A stretch of 64,000 bases of DNA from Dehalococcoidia bacterium UBA2991 (GCA_002346645.1 DEAD01000001.1:84561-148560), one strand, 5' to 3'; shown: positions 8,063 to 16,957, counted from the first letter of the stretch. Numbers and translations are program-made. The notes: generated by a model from the sequence alone, not told the origin.

Positions 8063-9799
8063 TTACCAATCCGTAAAGCGATTAGCGATAGGAAGACGGC
8101 GGTCACGACCAAAGGCACGAGGAGTAATCTTTACCCCGGGTGGGGATTGTCGACGCTTATATTCATTGCGGTCGACGAGGGCAATGACACTACGAACAGT
8201 AGCCTCATCAAAACCTAAGGCCACAATTTCAGGGCCAGTTCGATCACCTTCCACATAAGCCTCCAGTATGGGGTCCAGTACCTCATACGGAGGGAGGGAG
8301 TCGGTATCTCGTTGATCAGGCCTTAGCTCCGCACTTGCGGGCTTTTCGATGACATTTTGGGGAATAAGGGATCCTTTGGCAGCGGCATTACGCCAACTAG
8401 CAATCGCATAGGTAAGTGTCTTGGGAACATCCTTGAGAACAGCGAACCCACCAGCCATGTCGCCATAAAGGGTTGCATAACCCGTTGCCATCTCACTCTT
8501 ATTACCCGTGGTAAGGACAAGCGCCCCAAATTTATTGGCGAGGCTCATAAGAATGTTGCCCCTCTGACGAGACTGCAAGTTTTCCTCAGCGAGGCCAGAC
8601 TCGCTATCGGCAAAAGGCCCTGCAAGCATCTTCAGCATCGCTGCATGGGCAGGCTCGATGGGAATCGTTAGGAGTTCTATTCCAAGATTCTCTGCAAGCT
8701 CGAGCGCATCGCTGCGGCTGTGATCGCTGGAATAGCGACTAGGCATGGAAACACCCACTACGTTCTCAGGGCCGAGGGCGTCGACCGCAACAGCAGCGAC
8801 AACACTGGAATCAATCCCGCCAGAGAGACCGATGTAGGCCTTTTCAAAACCGGTTTTAGCGAGGTAATCACGAGTTCCAAGAACTAGCGCTTCCCAAACC
8901 TCAGCCTCATCGGCAAGAGGGATAACCTTTGGCCGGGAGGGCTTCTTAGGGGAATTAAGGTCGAGGTCAATTTCAAGATCTACCTGCTCAACCTCCTCAA
9001 GAGAGTCCCCATGCCGAAGAGCAGCACGACGACGAGGATCATGAAGACGACTTTGAGCAGCCTCATCAAATTCAACGTCTAGGATGACCAGGTCATCTCG
9101 GAACTGGGGACCGTTGGCGATCACCTCACCATGCGCATCAAGGGCCATGGAACTACCGTCGAAAACAAGTTCGTCCTGCCCGCCGACAGCGTTTACGTAG
9201 GCGATAGCCATGCGATTGTCGATGGCACGGGTAGCCAGCATTCTGGCGCGGTCTTCGCCGCGGCCACGATGGTAAGGGGACGCATTAATATTGATGCAAA
9301 GCTCCGCTCCACCAAGTGCCATACTGGTGAGGGGCTGACCGGGAAACCAGATATCCTCGCAAATGCTGACACCGAAAGTTAAATCGCCGGCCTTAAAAAC
9401 AGGCACCTTGCGTCCGGAGGCGAAATAACGTTCCTCATCGAAGACACCATAGTTAGGAAGCCTTCGTTTATGGTAAGTACCTGCCCAGGTTCCCTCTGCG
9501 AAGACAGCCGCAGCGTTGTACGGATCGCCGGCGGTCCAATCAACAAAGCCAACGACAGCAACAATGCCATTAGTCGCCGAAGCTAAAGCAGCAGTAGCAC
9601 TGCGGGATTTCTCACAAAAGGATCGACGCAAAAGCAGATCCTCAGGCGGGTACCCAGTGACGGCTAGTTCTGGGAAAGCGACAATGCCAGCCCCAACATC
9701 ACGAGCAGCAGCAATGGCATCACGGATTCGCATGCAGTTACCCTCAATATCACCGACCGTGGTATTGAGCTGGGCGAGAGCTATTCGGCAGGACCTCAC
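8063..9799 (-). CDS. nadE: Glutamine-dependent NAD+ synthetase
   Basis: NadE makes NAD+ from deamido-NAD+, ATP and glutamine. The N-terminal nitrilase-type glutaminase domain (about residues 1-270) shows the Glu-Lys-Cys triad in FPELAVTG, YHKRRLPN and SICEDIW. The C-terminal synthetase domain (about 300-578) has the ATP-pyrophosphatase P-loop SGGIDSS and the TTGNKSE segment. The 578-residue length fits the glutamine-dependent class of this enzyme. The gene stands alone on the minus strand, divergent from glgC (about 60 bases between starts) and convergent with recJ. Confidence 0.96.
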   Translation of the reverse strand: MRSCRIALAQLNTTVGDIEGNCMRIRDAIAAARDVGAGIVAFPELAVTGYPPEDLLLRRSFCEKSRSATAALASATNGIVAVVGFVDWTAGDPYNAAAVFAEGTWAGTYHKRRLPNYGVFDEERYFASGRKVPVFKAGDLTFGVSICEDIWFPGQPLTSMALGGAELCININASPYHRGRGEDRARMLATRAIDNRMAIAYVNAVGGQDELVFDGSSMALDAHGEVIANGPQFRDDLVILDVEFDEAAQSRLHDPRRRAALRHGDSLEEVEQVDLEIDLDLNSPKKPSRPKVIPLADEAEVWEALVLGTRDYLAKTGFEKAYIGLSGGIDSSVVAAVAVDALGPENVVGVSMPSRYSSDHSRSDALELAENLGIELLTIPIEPAHAAMLKMLAGPFADSESGLAEENLQSRQRGNILMSLANKFGALVLTTGNKSEMATGYATLYGDMAGGFAVLKDVPKTLTYAIASWRNAAAKGSLIPQNVIEKPASAELRPDQRDTDSLPPYEVLDPILEAYVEGDRTGPEIVALGFDEATVRSVIALVDRNEYKRRQSPPGVKITPRAFGRDRRLPIANRFTDW

Positions 9800-9859
9800 A
9801 CCCCCAGCATAGCTGCTCAGTGCACAAAACCCCTTCTTCGCCGGCCTTAGAATGCAAGC

Positions 9860-11149
9860 ATGGACGACGTTCTAGCACTGATTTTGGCCGGCGGGCAGGG
9901 AGATCGTCTCTCCGTGCTCTCGGAGCAGCGAGCAAAACCGGCGGTTGTTTTTGGCGGCCAATATCGACTTGTGGACTTCGCACTGAGCAACTGTGCTGCA
10001 AGCGATCTAGACCGAGTTGCCGTACTTACCCAATACCGCCCGCGATCTTTGGCAAACCATATCGCCTCAGGGCGGGCATGGGGCTATGACACCCTGGATA
10101 GACAAATCGAGATCCTGCCGCCGTACCTGGGAAGAGCCGACATGGACTGGTACCAAGGCACAGCGGATGCCGTTTATCAAAACCTCTACCTAATAGCCCA
10201 ATCGAAAGCAGAAGAAGTACTAATCCTGTCCGCAGATCAAGTCTATCTAATGTCATATCGCAATCTGGTAGCCCACCACCGACAACAGCAAGCGGATGTG
10301 ACAATTGGGGTGTACTCAGTACCAATCGAGGAGGCTCAACGTTTCGGGGTTCTGGAGCTGAACGAGAGTGGACGCATGGTGGACTTTCAGGAAAAGCCAT
10401 CGCATCCGAAGTCGACATGGGTATCAATGGGCATTTACTGCTTCAACCGGAGTGTGCTTATCAAAGCCTTACAGGAGGACGCACAACTAGGCGCCGCGAG
10501 CACCCACGACTTCGGCAAGGACATCGTGCCTCGAATCTTCGGGAGCCAGCGGGTATTTGGATTTCAATACCATGACTACTGGCGGGACGTGGGCACCATA
10601 GAGGCGTACTGGCAAGCCAACATGGATCTTATCGAGCAAGATCCCCCGTTGAATCTAGTGAACCCCGAGGCCCCTTTAAGAACCTCGCGTATGTCCCAAG
10701 CGCCTGCGCGGTTTGGAGCAAGCGCGACGCCACACCACGCACTTATTGCCCCAGGGGCACAAATAGATGGGGAAGTATTACGCTCAGTAATCTCGCCAGG
10801 AGTAGTAGTAGAAAAGGGAGCATCTGTGCGCGACTCGATCGTGTGCCATGACACTGTGATCCGTGCTGGTGCGGTAGTAGACCATGCAATCCTAGACAAG
10901 GAAGGGGAAATAGGAAGGGACGCCACAGTGGGATTTGGAGAAGATTCCATCGTGAACCATGCACGCCCAGATGTCGTGAACTGCGGTATTTCTATCGTTG
11001 GAAAGAGGGCGGTAGTTCCAGCAAGAATGAAAGTAGGCCGTAACGTAGTGATCGGTCCAGGAGTGGAAGAGGAGCTAGTAGGACGGAAATTGGTTGAGTC
11101 GGGAGAGACAGTGCTTCCTAAACAAATGCCCTTACATCTGTTCGTCTGA
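9860..11149 (+). CDS. glgC: Glucose-1-phosphate adenylyltransferase
   Basis: GlgC makes ADP-glucose from ATP and glucose-1-phosphate, the committed step of glycogen synthesis. The N-terminus shows LILAGGQGDRL, a nucleotidyltransferase signature, followed by the KPAVVFGGQYRLVDF sugar-nucleotide binding region and FQEKP near residue 178. The C-terminal third carries left-handed beta-helix hexapeptide repeats. The 429 residues match the family. No glgA or glgB is nearby. A DUF2203 gene begins one base after the stop. Another sugar-phosphate nucleotidyltransferase role cannot be excluded, but the motif set is that of GlgC. Confidence 0.92.
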   Translation: MDDVLALILAGGQGDRLSVLSEQRAKPAVVFGGQYRLVDFALSNCAASDLDRVAVLTQYRPRSLANHIASGRAWGYDTLDRQIEILPPYLGRADMDWYQGTADAVYQNLYLIAQSKAEEVLILSADQVYLMSYRNLVAHHRQQQADVTIGVYSVPIEEAQRFGVLELNESGRMVDFQEKPSHPKSTWVSMGIYCFNRSVLIKALQEDAQLGAASTHDFGKDIVPRIFGSQRVFGFQYHDYWRDVGTIEAYWQANMDLIEQDPPLNLVNPEAPLRTSRMSQAPARFGASATPHHALIAPGAQIDGEVLRSVISPGVVVEKGASVRDSIVCHDTVIRAGAVVDHAILDKEGEIGRDATVGFGEDSIVNHARPDVVNCGISIVGKRAVVPARMKVGRNVVIGPGVEEELVGRKLVESGETVLPKQMPLHLFV

Positions 11150-11150
11150 C

Positions 11151-11540
11151 ATGCAGCTCTTCAGCGTGGAAGAAGCTCGGGCAATGCTACCCAGGGTAAT
11201 ACCCCTTTTAGAGCGCTTGCGGGATTCATTTGTTTCGCTGCGAAGCGCTAGGGCGATAGAGGCAACTCGGCGACGGGCCTCAGTAGCAGACGGGCATCCA
11301 GTAGCACTTCCGAAAGCTACCAACGAGGAGGATCAGGCGCTCCAGCAAGAAACGTTGCAGGAATGCACTGCGCTACTAACCGAGTGGGGAATCCAGCTAA
11401 AAGACCCAGAGCGAGGATTGATCGATTTCCCCCACGAACGAGAAGGAGTAGTCGTACTACTCTGCTACCAACTAGGTGAATCGGAACTTAAATACTGGCA
11501 CCCTATCGAAACGGGTTACGCTGGGAGACAACCAATTTGA
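11151..11540 (+). CDS. DUF2203 family protein
   Basis: This is a 129-residue soluble protein of no known function. It begins with a helical segment rich in Arg and Leu (LFSVEEARAMLPRVIPLLERL) and ends with L-I-D-F-P-H, then L-L-C-Y-Q-L-G-E and W-H-P-I-E-T-G-Y-A-G-R-Q. These are the hallmarks I recognise for the DUF2203 family, found in Chloroflexi, Actinobacteria and other lineages. I chose ATG 11151, one base after glgC; longer in-frame starts would lie inside glgC. The tight spacing suggests joint transcription with glgC but does not reveal a role. Confidence 0.8.
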   Translation: MQLFSVEEARAMLPRVIPLLERLRDSFVSLRSARAIEATRRRASVADGHPVALPKATNEEDQALQQETLQECTALLTEWGIQLKDPERGLIDFPHEREGVVVLLCYQLGESELKYWHPIETGYAGRQPI

Positions 11541-11609
11541 AGTAGGAGCTCTCCGGTAAGAGCCTTAGGTTTTCTTACAATGGCAACAGGTCCAGCGGGA
11601 GGTTGAAGA

Positions 11610-12455
11610 ATGGCTGATTCATTAGGTGTTCGAGACATCTTTGTGGAAGCAAATGGATTACGACAGCACTTGATCGCCAGGGGTCCGATTACAGCACCCA
11701 GTGTGGTGCTGCTACACAACCTCGTGGGACAGGCTCGTATGTTCGACCGAGTAGCGACAAAACTTTCGGAAATCTTTCAGGTATTCGCCCTGGACTTTCG
11801 AGGCAGAGGGGAATCAGCCTGGGGACCCCATACCGAATACAAGCAAAGCTCGTATGTCACCGACGTAGCCGCTGTTTGCGACGCGCTTGGCCTCGAGAGA
11901 TTTTCAATTATTGGCACTGCGATGGGAGGGGGGGTAGGTATGGCCTTCGCCGCGAAATTCCCCGATCGAGTAAATGCGCTCGTGATAAACGACATCGGCC
12001 CAGACGTAGAAACTGGCGGACTGAGTCGTATAACCAGTAGAACGGATTCAACACCCGTAGCCTTCCCTGATCTGAAGTCCGTCGTTAACTACTACAAGGA
12101 GAACTTTCCCGCTGCCAGAAACCTCTCCAACCAGCGGGTAGAAGAATACGCGCGCTGGAACGTTCGCTTAAGCGATAGCGGTCTTTACGTGTGGAAGATG
12201 GACCCAGCAGCACGTCACGTGGGACAAGGAGCGCCAGAAGAGGGCCAACTCTGGGAGCAGTACCGGTCAATTCAGTGTCCCATCCTGGTTCTCAGGGGCG
12301 AACACAGCGACATTCTGAGCCGAGAAACCGCTTCCAGAATGGGTCGGGAGCACCCGGACGCAACCGTAGTAGAGATCGCGGGAGCAGCCCATCCACCTCT
12401 ACTTACCGAGAAAGAGTCACTTTCGGCTCTGCAGCAGTTCCTCCCAGAAGCGTAG
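11610..12455 (+). CDS. Alpha/beta-hydrolase-fold protein with Ala at the nucleophile position
   Basis: The 281-residue product has the alpha/beta-hydrolase layout: an N-terminal strand and oxyanion segment LLHNLVGQ, a D-F-R-G-R-G-E-S turn, the nucleophile elbow near residue 104, an acid region around LRGEHSDI, and a late G-A-A-H-P-P histidine. At the elbow the sequence reads G-T-A-M-G-G where active members have G-x-S-x-G, so the serine codon has become GCG (Ala). The protein may thus be a non-hydrolytic fold member, or it may use another mechanism. GGGAGG lies about seven bases before the ATG. It stands alone between the DUF2203 gene and the T-box leader. Substrate unknown. Confidence 0.85.
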   Translation: MADSLGVRDIFVEANGLRQHLIARGPITAPSVVLLHNLVGQARMFDRVATKLSEIFQVFALDFRGRGESAWGPHTEYKQSSYVTDVAAVCDALGLERFSIIGTAMGGGVGMAFAAKFPDRVNALVINDIGPDVETGGLSRITSRTDSTPVAFPDLKSVVNYYKENFPAARNLSNQRVEEYARWNVRLSDSGLYVWKMDPAARHVGQGAPEEGQLWEQYRSIQCPILVLRGEHSDILSRETASRMGREHPDATVVEIAGAAHPPLLTEKESLSALQQFLPEA

Positions 12456-12472
12456 TTCAACAGGATGCAGTA

Positions 12473-12501
12473 TTGACCGCTTGGCCCCGTGGACCTAGGC
12501 T
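12473..12501 (+). promoter_or_regulatory. Possible promoter for the trp T-box transcript
   Basis: TTGACC at 12473-12478 and TAGGCT at 12496-12501 are separated by 17 bases. The -35 match is good and the -10 match moderate. Predicted transcription would start near 12508, just upstream of T-box stem I, which starts at 12527. Position supports it; no experiment does. Confidence 0.4.
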
Positions 12502-12519
12502 CGAACAACAATCGAATCG

Positions 12520-12797
12520 AAGAAGCAGCGATCGGGAGGAGTACCCGCTCTTAGCGGCCTTACTAGCGAACCGGGGTTGGTGCAAGCCCGGGAGGTACGC
12601 GAGCGGCGAATGGCCCCGGGAGCTCTCTCGCTGAAGCCAATTACGGTGAGTAGGCGAGAGCGGGCTGGGTCCCGTTAACGACCCCGGGCGCTTGGTCCGA
12701 AAATGGGCTAGCACCCGCTGAGCGCTCCGGCACAAACCGGGGAATGAAGGTGGCACCGCGGGAACCCCCGTCCTTTCGGACGGCGGGTTTTTCTTTT
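12520..12797 (+). promoter_or_regulatory. T-box leader, tRNA-Trp responsive
   Basis: The conserved T-box antiterminator GAAGGTGGCACCGCGGGA is at about 12746-12763. Stem I pairs AGCGA (12527-12531) and GGGAG with CTCTC and TCGCT (ending 12632). Its 5' side carries the AGTA element at 12540-12543 opposite GAA at 12608-12610, and GAA is followed directly by TGG at 12611-12613. That codon position specifies tryptophan. The antiterminator bulge TGGC would pair with a tRNA ending G-CCA, and bacterial tRNA-Trp usually has G73, an independent agreement. Uncharged tRNA-Trp should stabilise the antiterminator and allow transcription into the CADD-type gene, trpS and the trp genes. The first gene starts about 105 bases after the terminator. 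Confidence 0.93.
12764..12797 (+). terminator. Intrinsic terminator of the T-box leader
   Basis: ACCCCCGTCC (12764-12773) pairs with GGACGG-GGGT across a TTTC loop, with one bulged C in the 3' arm. A T-rich tract (12788-12797) follows. It directly follows the antiterminator element, as in all transcriptional T-boxes. Confidence 0.9.
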
Positions 12798-12903
12798 GAA
12801 GCCGCCTGCTACTGCGCCGAGCGAAGCAAAAGGCTCCATTAGGGTTTTAGGCGACGCCCGATAACAAGGAAGACATGGAAAATAGGACCAAAGGAGGTCA
12901 GCG

Positions 12904-13569
12904 ATGACAATGACAGAACCGAAACTTGAGACGCGCATTAAAAACGTGATCGGAGAGAGTGCGCTACTACAACACCCGTTCTACCAGGCATGGAGTGCCG
13001 GTACGCTCGAGATGGAGAAGCTGCAAGACTATGCTCGCCAGTACTATCACTTCGAGCGATCCTTCCCACGATTCTTAAGCGCAATCCATGCCCGCACAGA
13101 GTCTCCAGAAATCCGACAGCTTTTGTTAGAGAACCTGTGGGACGAGGAGCATGGTGAGAGGAACCACCCAGCGCTGTGGCTAGAGTTCGCAAAGGCGTTA
13201 GGAGTCTCACGCAACGAGGTTGAGCAGGCAGAGCCCCATCCCGAGACAACAGCGCTGATCGACCACTACCTTGAGGTTGCAACAAAGGCACCGGTAGCAG
13301 AAGCCCTCGCAGCGTTGTTCGCTTATGAGTCGCAGGTACCAGAGATCGCATGGGAGAAGATCAAAGGACTAACGGAACACTACGGTCTTCTTCCCGACCA
13401 ATTCGAATTCTTCTCGGTACACCTGGTGTCGGACATAGCACATTCGGGCGCAGAGCTCTCTGCAATCGAAGAACTTTGCGAAGACAGTGACTCAATAGTC
13501 GTTGCCGCTAAAGAAGCTAGCGAACGCCTATTAGGGTTCCTTGATGGTTGCTATGGAGCAGCCGCCTAG
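12904..13569 (+). CDS. CADD-type haem-oxygenase-fold diiron protein, candidate p-aminobenzoate synthase
   Basis: The 221-residue product belongs to the TenA/PqqC-like haem-oxygenase-fold group and most resembles CADD of Chlamydia (CT610), known to make p-aminobenzoate from one of its own tyrosines. The metal-ligand pattern is present: Glu81 and His88 in DEEHGERNH, Glu142 in AYESQ, His173, Asp177 and His180 in HLVSDIAH. Tyr27 (HPFYQAW), the residue cleaved in CADD, and Lys152, the proposed amine donor, are both conserved, as are Tyr43 and Tyr141. No cofactor-type TenA active-site cysteine is evident. It is the first gene after the Trp T-box, with AAAGGAGG before the ATG, and precedes trpS. pABA synthesis is inferred by homology; a different iron-dependent oxidation is possible. 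Confidence 0.85.
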   Translation: MTMTEPKLETRIKNVIGESALLQHPFYQAWSAGTLEMEKLQDYARQYYHFERSFPRFLSAIHARTESPEIRQLLLENLWDEEHGERNHPALWLEFAKALGVSRNEVEQAEPHPETTALIDHYLEVATKAPVAEALAALFAYESQVPEIAWEKIKGLTEHYGLLPDQFEFFSVHLVSDIAHSGAELSAIEELCEDSDSIVVAAKEASERLLGFLDGCYGAAA

Positions 13570-13593
13570 AAGGCCTGCCTAAAGGGGTGTCTG

Positions 13594-14631
13594 ATGAGCG
13601 AGCGGAAGCGAATCCTTACTGGCATTCGGCCGACAGGGGCATTGCACTTGGGTCATTACGCCGGAGCGCTGGAGAACTGGATCCGGCTGCAGAAGGAATA
13701 CGATTGCCACTTCCTTATCGCGGACTATCAGGTCTCCGACTATGCCGACAACTTGGAGAGGGTACGCGAATCAGTGTGGGAGGTGGCACTCGACTGGCTC
13801 GCCGTCGGGCTCGACCCAGAGGAAAGCTGTTTCGTGATCGAGAGCCTCGTCCCAGAGCACGCAGAGCTGACGACCTGGCTTAGCTGGTTCCTTCCCCTAG
13901 GAATGCTGCAGCGCAATCCAACCCTCAAATCGGAAATGGCGGACTTCGGGAAGAAATCAGTACCGGTGGCATTCTTCACCTACCCCGTCATGCAAGTGGG
14001 GAACATCCTCATGCCACGGGCAAACGTAGTTCCCGTAGGCGAGGACCAACTGCCACATATCGAGATGACACGCGAGCTGGCACGCCGCTTCAATCGACAG
14101 TTCAAAGAGGTGTTTCCCGAGCCAGAGGGGCTGGTAGGACGCGTCCCACGGCTAGTGGGTCTCGACGGCCAGGCAAAGATGAGCAAATCACTGAACAACA
14201 CCATTCAGCTCAAAGACGACAGCGACACAGTGGCCCAAAAGGTGCGGGGCATGTTCACAGACCCCACCCGACTGCGTGCAACCGATCCAGGCCACGTAGA
14301 GGGAAACCCCGTTTTCATGTACCACGATGCCTTTAACCCAAACGTGGATGAAGTTAACGATCTAAAGGAACGATACCTCCACGGCCAGGTGGGCGACGTG
14401 GAGGTAAAACAGAAACTAACCACAGCGCTAAACAACCTGCTCGATCCTTTCCGAGAGCGGCGTTCCTACTATGAGACGCACCTGGACGAGGTCCGCGACG
14501 CGCTCGAGTCCGGGACAGCGCGAGCGCGAGTGGTTGCTCGGGAAACCATGGAACTAGTGCGGGATGCGATGGGGATTAACTACCTGAACGATCCACCTCG
14601 GGGAGCCGACCGTGCTACGCCCAACTCTTGA
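13594..14631 (+). CDS. trpS: Tryptophanyl-tRNA synthetase
   Basis: TrpRS charges tRNA-Trp. The class I signatures are clear: HLGH near residue 19 (the HIGH motif) and AKMSKS near residue 195. G-E-D-Q-L-P-H-I-E, typical of TrpRS, is also present. The 345 residues are normal. AAAGGGG lies upstream of the ATG. Its place behind a TGG-specific T-box is the usual arrangement for an aminoacyl-tRNA synthetase, and it supports the specifier reading. Its 3' end overlaps trpE by 20 bases, so the two are tightly coupled. Confidence 0.97.
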   Translation: MSERKRILTGIRPTGALHLGHYAGALENWIRLQKEYDCHFLIADYQVSDYADNLERVRESVWEVALDWLAVGLDPEESCFVIESLVPEHAELTTWLSWFLPLGMLQRNPTLKSEMADFGKKSVPVAFFTYPVMQVGNILMPRANVVPVGEDQLPHIEMTRELARRFNRQFKEVFPEPEGLVGRVPRLVGLDGQAKMSKSLNNTIQLKDDSDTVAQKVRGMFTDPTRLRATDPGHVEGNPVFMYHDAFNPNVDEVNDLKERYLHGQVGDVEVKQKLTTALNNLLDPFRERRSYYETHLDEVRDALESGTARARVVARETMELVRDAMGINYLNDPPRGADRATPNS

Positions 14632-16093
14632 CGAAGTAAGGGCACTCGCTGCTCAGGGCAGAGGGAATTTGGTTCCCGTCTATCGTGAGGTGGCAGCCGA
14701 CCTTGAAACCCCCGTCTCTGCATATCTAAAAGTACGAACAGGCAGTCACTCTTTCCTGCTGGAATCTGTGGAGGGGGGCGAACGTCTGGCACGCTACTCA
14801 TTCATCGGAACAAATCCGTACCGCGTGATAAGGACAGGTCCCGGTGAAACCCACGAAGGCGACCCATTAAAGCCACTCGAGGAAGCTCTCGCAGGACTTC
14901 AAGCAGTCGAACTACCAGGTCTACCAAGCCTAACGGGCGGGGCAGTTGGTTACGTGAGCTACGAGGCAATCCGCCACTTTGAGCCGAGTGTGCTGGCAAA
15001 CGAGGATGATCCTGTTGGGATACCAGAGGCGATGTTCCTGCTGTGTGACTCCATGGTGGTATTCGACCATGTGCGCCACACCATTCGAGCTGTCGCACAC
15101 TGCCGACTCGATGGAAATATCGAGGCTTCTTACGCAGAAGCAGGAAGAACGATCGATGAGATCGTTACCCGACTGGCCCAACCTCTTTCACTTCCCGTGG
15201 AGGAGGTCGAGGAGGTGGCACGGCTAAGCGAGCAGGGAGTCTCCAATGTGGGCCGGGAAGGCTACGAGCTGATGGTTGAGCGCATCCGCAAGGATGTAGT
15301 TGGAGGAGAGATCATTCAGGCAGTGCCCTCCCAGAGAATTCGGCGGCCAACCTCCGTCCACCCGTTCACGATCTACAGACAACTACGAACGGTGAATCCG
15401 TCGCCATACATGTTCTACCTAGACCTAGACGATTTTCAGATAGTAGGAGCCTCCCCGGAAATGTTGGTACGGGTAGAGGAAGGGCTGGTTACGACCCATC
15501 CAATCGCAGGAACGAGACCGCGGGGTCAATCCCCTGAAGAGGACGATGCCCTCGCTAAAGAACTGCTGTCCGATGAAAAAGAGCGGGCTGAACACATCAT
15601 GCTGGTGGATTTAGGCCGGAACGACGTGGGGCGCGTCGCGAAACCTGGGACGGTGCAGGTGGACCAACTAATGGAAATTGAGCGTTATTCGCACGTAATG
15701 CATATCGTCTCAAGGGTCTCGGGACAACTTCGTGATGACCGTACACCGTTCGATGCTTTCCGTTCGGTTTTCCCAGCAGGAACCGTCTCCGGAGCGCCCA
15801 AGGTCCGAGCAATGGAGATCATTGGGGAGTTGGAACAGGAGCGGAGAGGTATTTATGCCGGGGCAGTGGGGTATGCAAGCTTCGCAGGAAGCCTCGATAC
15901 CTGTATTGCGATTCGAACCATGGTTGTGAAAAACGGGAATGCCTACCTGCAAGCAGGGGGTGGCATCGTTTACGACTCTGAACCGGCAAAAGAATACCAA
16001 GAAAGCGTAAACAAGATGCTTGCATTGGAACGTGCAATCGATCAGGCAGAGCTTGCAGCGGCACAACAGGATCCAACACACCTCGGGGAGTAA
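14612..16093 (+). CDS. trpE: Anthranilate synthase component I
   Basis: TrpE forms anthranilate from chorismate, using ammonia delivered by TrpG. The 493-residue product has the N-terminal regulatory part, including a LLESVEGGERLARYSF segment where tryptophan feedback binding sits in the family, and the C-terminal chorismate-binding domain with P-I-A-G-T-R-P-R-G, E-H-I-M-L-V-D-L-G-R-N-D and AGTVSGAPKV. GTG 14612 is the start, with GGGGAG seven bases upstream, overlapping the end of trpS. PabB is the alternative, but the trp context and length favour TrpE. Confidence 0.96.
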   Translation: MLRPTLDEVRALAAQGRGNLVPVYREVAADLETPVSAYLKVRTGSHSFLLESVEGGERLARYSFIGTNPYRVIRTGPGETHEGDPLKPLEEALAGLQAVELPGLPSLTGGAVGYVSYEAIRHFEPSVLANEDDPVGIPEAMFLLCDSMVVFDHVRHTIRAVAHCRLDGNIEASYAEAGRTIDEIVTRLAQPLSLPVEEVEEVARLSEQGVSNVGREGYELMVERIRKDVVGGEIIQAVPSQRIRRPTSVHPFTIYRQLRTVNPSPYMFYLDLDDFQIVGASPEMLVRVEEGLVTTHPIAGTRPRGQSPEEDDALAKELLSDEKERAEHIMLVDLGRNDVGRVAKPGTVQVDQLMEIERYSHVMHIVSRVSGQLRDDRTPFDAFRSVFPAGTVSGAPKVRAMEIIGELEQERRGIYAGAVGYASFAGSLDTCIAIRTMVVKNGNAYLQAGGGIVYDSEPAKEYQESVNKMLALERAIDQAELAAAQQDPTHLGE

Positions 16094-16096
16094 GCG

Positions 16097-16957
16097 ATGG
16101 CGCAACGCATCCACCTGGCGACAATCCTCCAACTAGAAGGTGAGCTTTTGCTCTATAGAGGCCCTGAGCAAGACCAGTGGAGCCTGCCTGGGGGTGACCT
16201 TCTTCCAGAACACGCCGATGTGGATTCTGGCATGGCCGCAATCCTCGGGGAGATGGGAATAACAGTAGATTCGATAGAAGAAGCTTTTTACGAGACTCTC
16301 TTCATCCCCGAAGCGAACGGACACATGGTCTACAACCTATTCGCGGCAAGTTCCTGGAAGGGAGAGCCCACAGCAGCAAACGGGGCAGAGCTAGCCTGGC
16401 ATAAGCCCGAGAAGGTCGTGGATTTACCCATGAATGAGCACGAACGGGCAGGTATTCTCACAGCCTTTGGACTGGCAAAGCCGCGCGACGATAACGCTGC
16501 GATCCTGGCCGCACTGCAGAACGAGATGGCAATCGAGGCAAAGTCAGAAACCAAGCCTTTCGAATCGAAGCGGGAGGCGGGAAGAGACCTTCTGCGCTCC
16601 CTCTCTGGGGGAGATGATCCAGATGTACGCCACGCAGAACTGAGAGCGAAAACGCCAGAACTAGCAGACGCCATAGTGGACTTCGCATTAGGGGACATCT
16701 GGAGCAGCGAGCTACTGGATCGGCGTACACGGAGTTTGGAGGTGGTGGCTATGTTGGCAGCACTTTCCGGGCGACCAGCACAACTGCGTTCACACATTAA
16801 CGGCGCTCTAAACCACGGCGCGAAACCGGAGGAAGTTATCGAGACCCTACGAATGGTTGCAGTCTATGCAGGGTTCCCCGCAGCGCTTACTGCATGGCCT
16901 GTGATGGAAGAGGTCTTCGCCGAGCGAGGCGTTCCACGACCAGAGCTCTCGTTATGA
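16097..16957 (+). CDS. Nudix-like / carboxymuconolactone-decarboxylase-like fusion protein
   Basis: The 286-residue product looks like two domains. Residues 1 to about 125 resemble a Nudix fold (WSLPGGDLLPE start of the Nudix box), but the helix that should carry R-E-x-x-E-E reads A-A-I-L-G-E-M-G, so the metal-binding glutamates are mostly lost. Residues about 165 to 280 resemble the carboxymuconolactone-decarboxylase/AhpD-like fold, with R-R-T-R-S-L-E-V-V-A-M-L-A and a late V-Y-A-G-F-P-A-A motif; no AhpD-type CxxC is visible. It starts three bases after trpE and overlaps the HAD gene by four. The role in tryptophan synthesis is unknown. Confidence 0.75.
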   Translation: MAQRIHLATILQLEGELLLYRGPEQDQWSLPGGDLLPEHADVDSGMAAILGEMGITVDSIEEAFYETLFIPEANGHMVYNLFAASSWKGEPTAANGAELAWHKPEKVVDLPMNEHERAGILTAFGLAKPRDDNAAILAALQNEMAIEAKSETKPFESKREAGRDLLRSLSGGDDPDVRHAELRAKTPELADAIVDFALGDIWSSELLDRRTRSLEVVAMLAALSGRPAQLRSHINGALNHGAKPEEVIETLRMVAVYAGFPAALTAWPVMEEVFAERGVPRPELSL

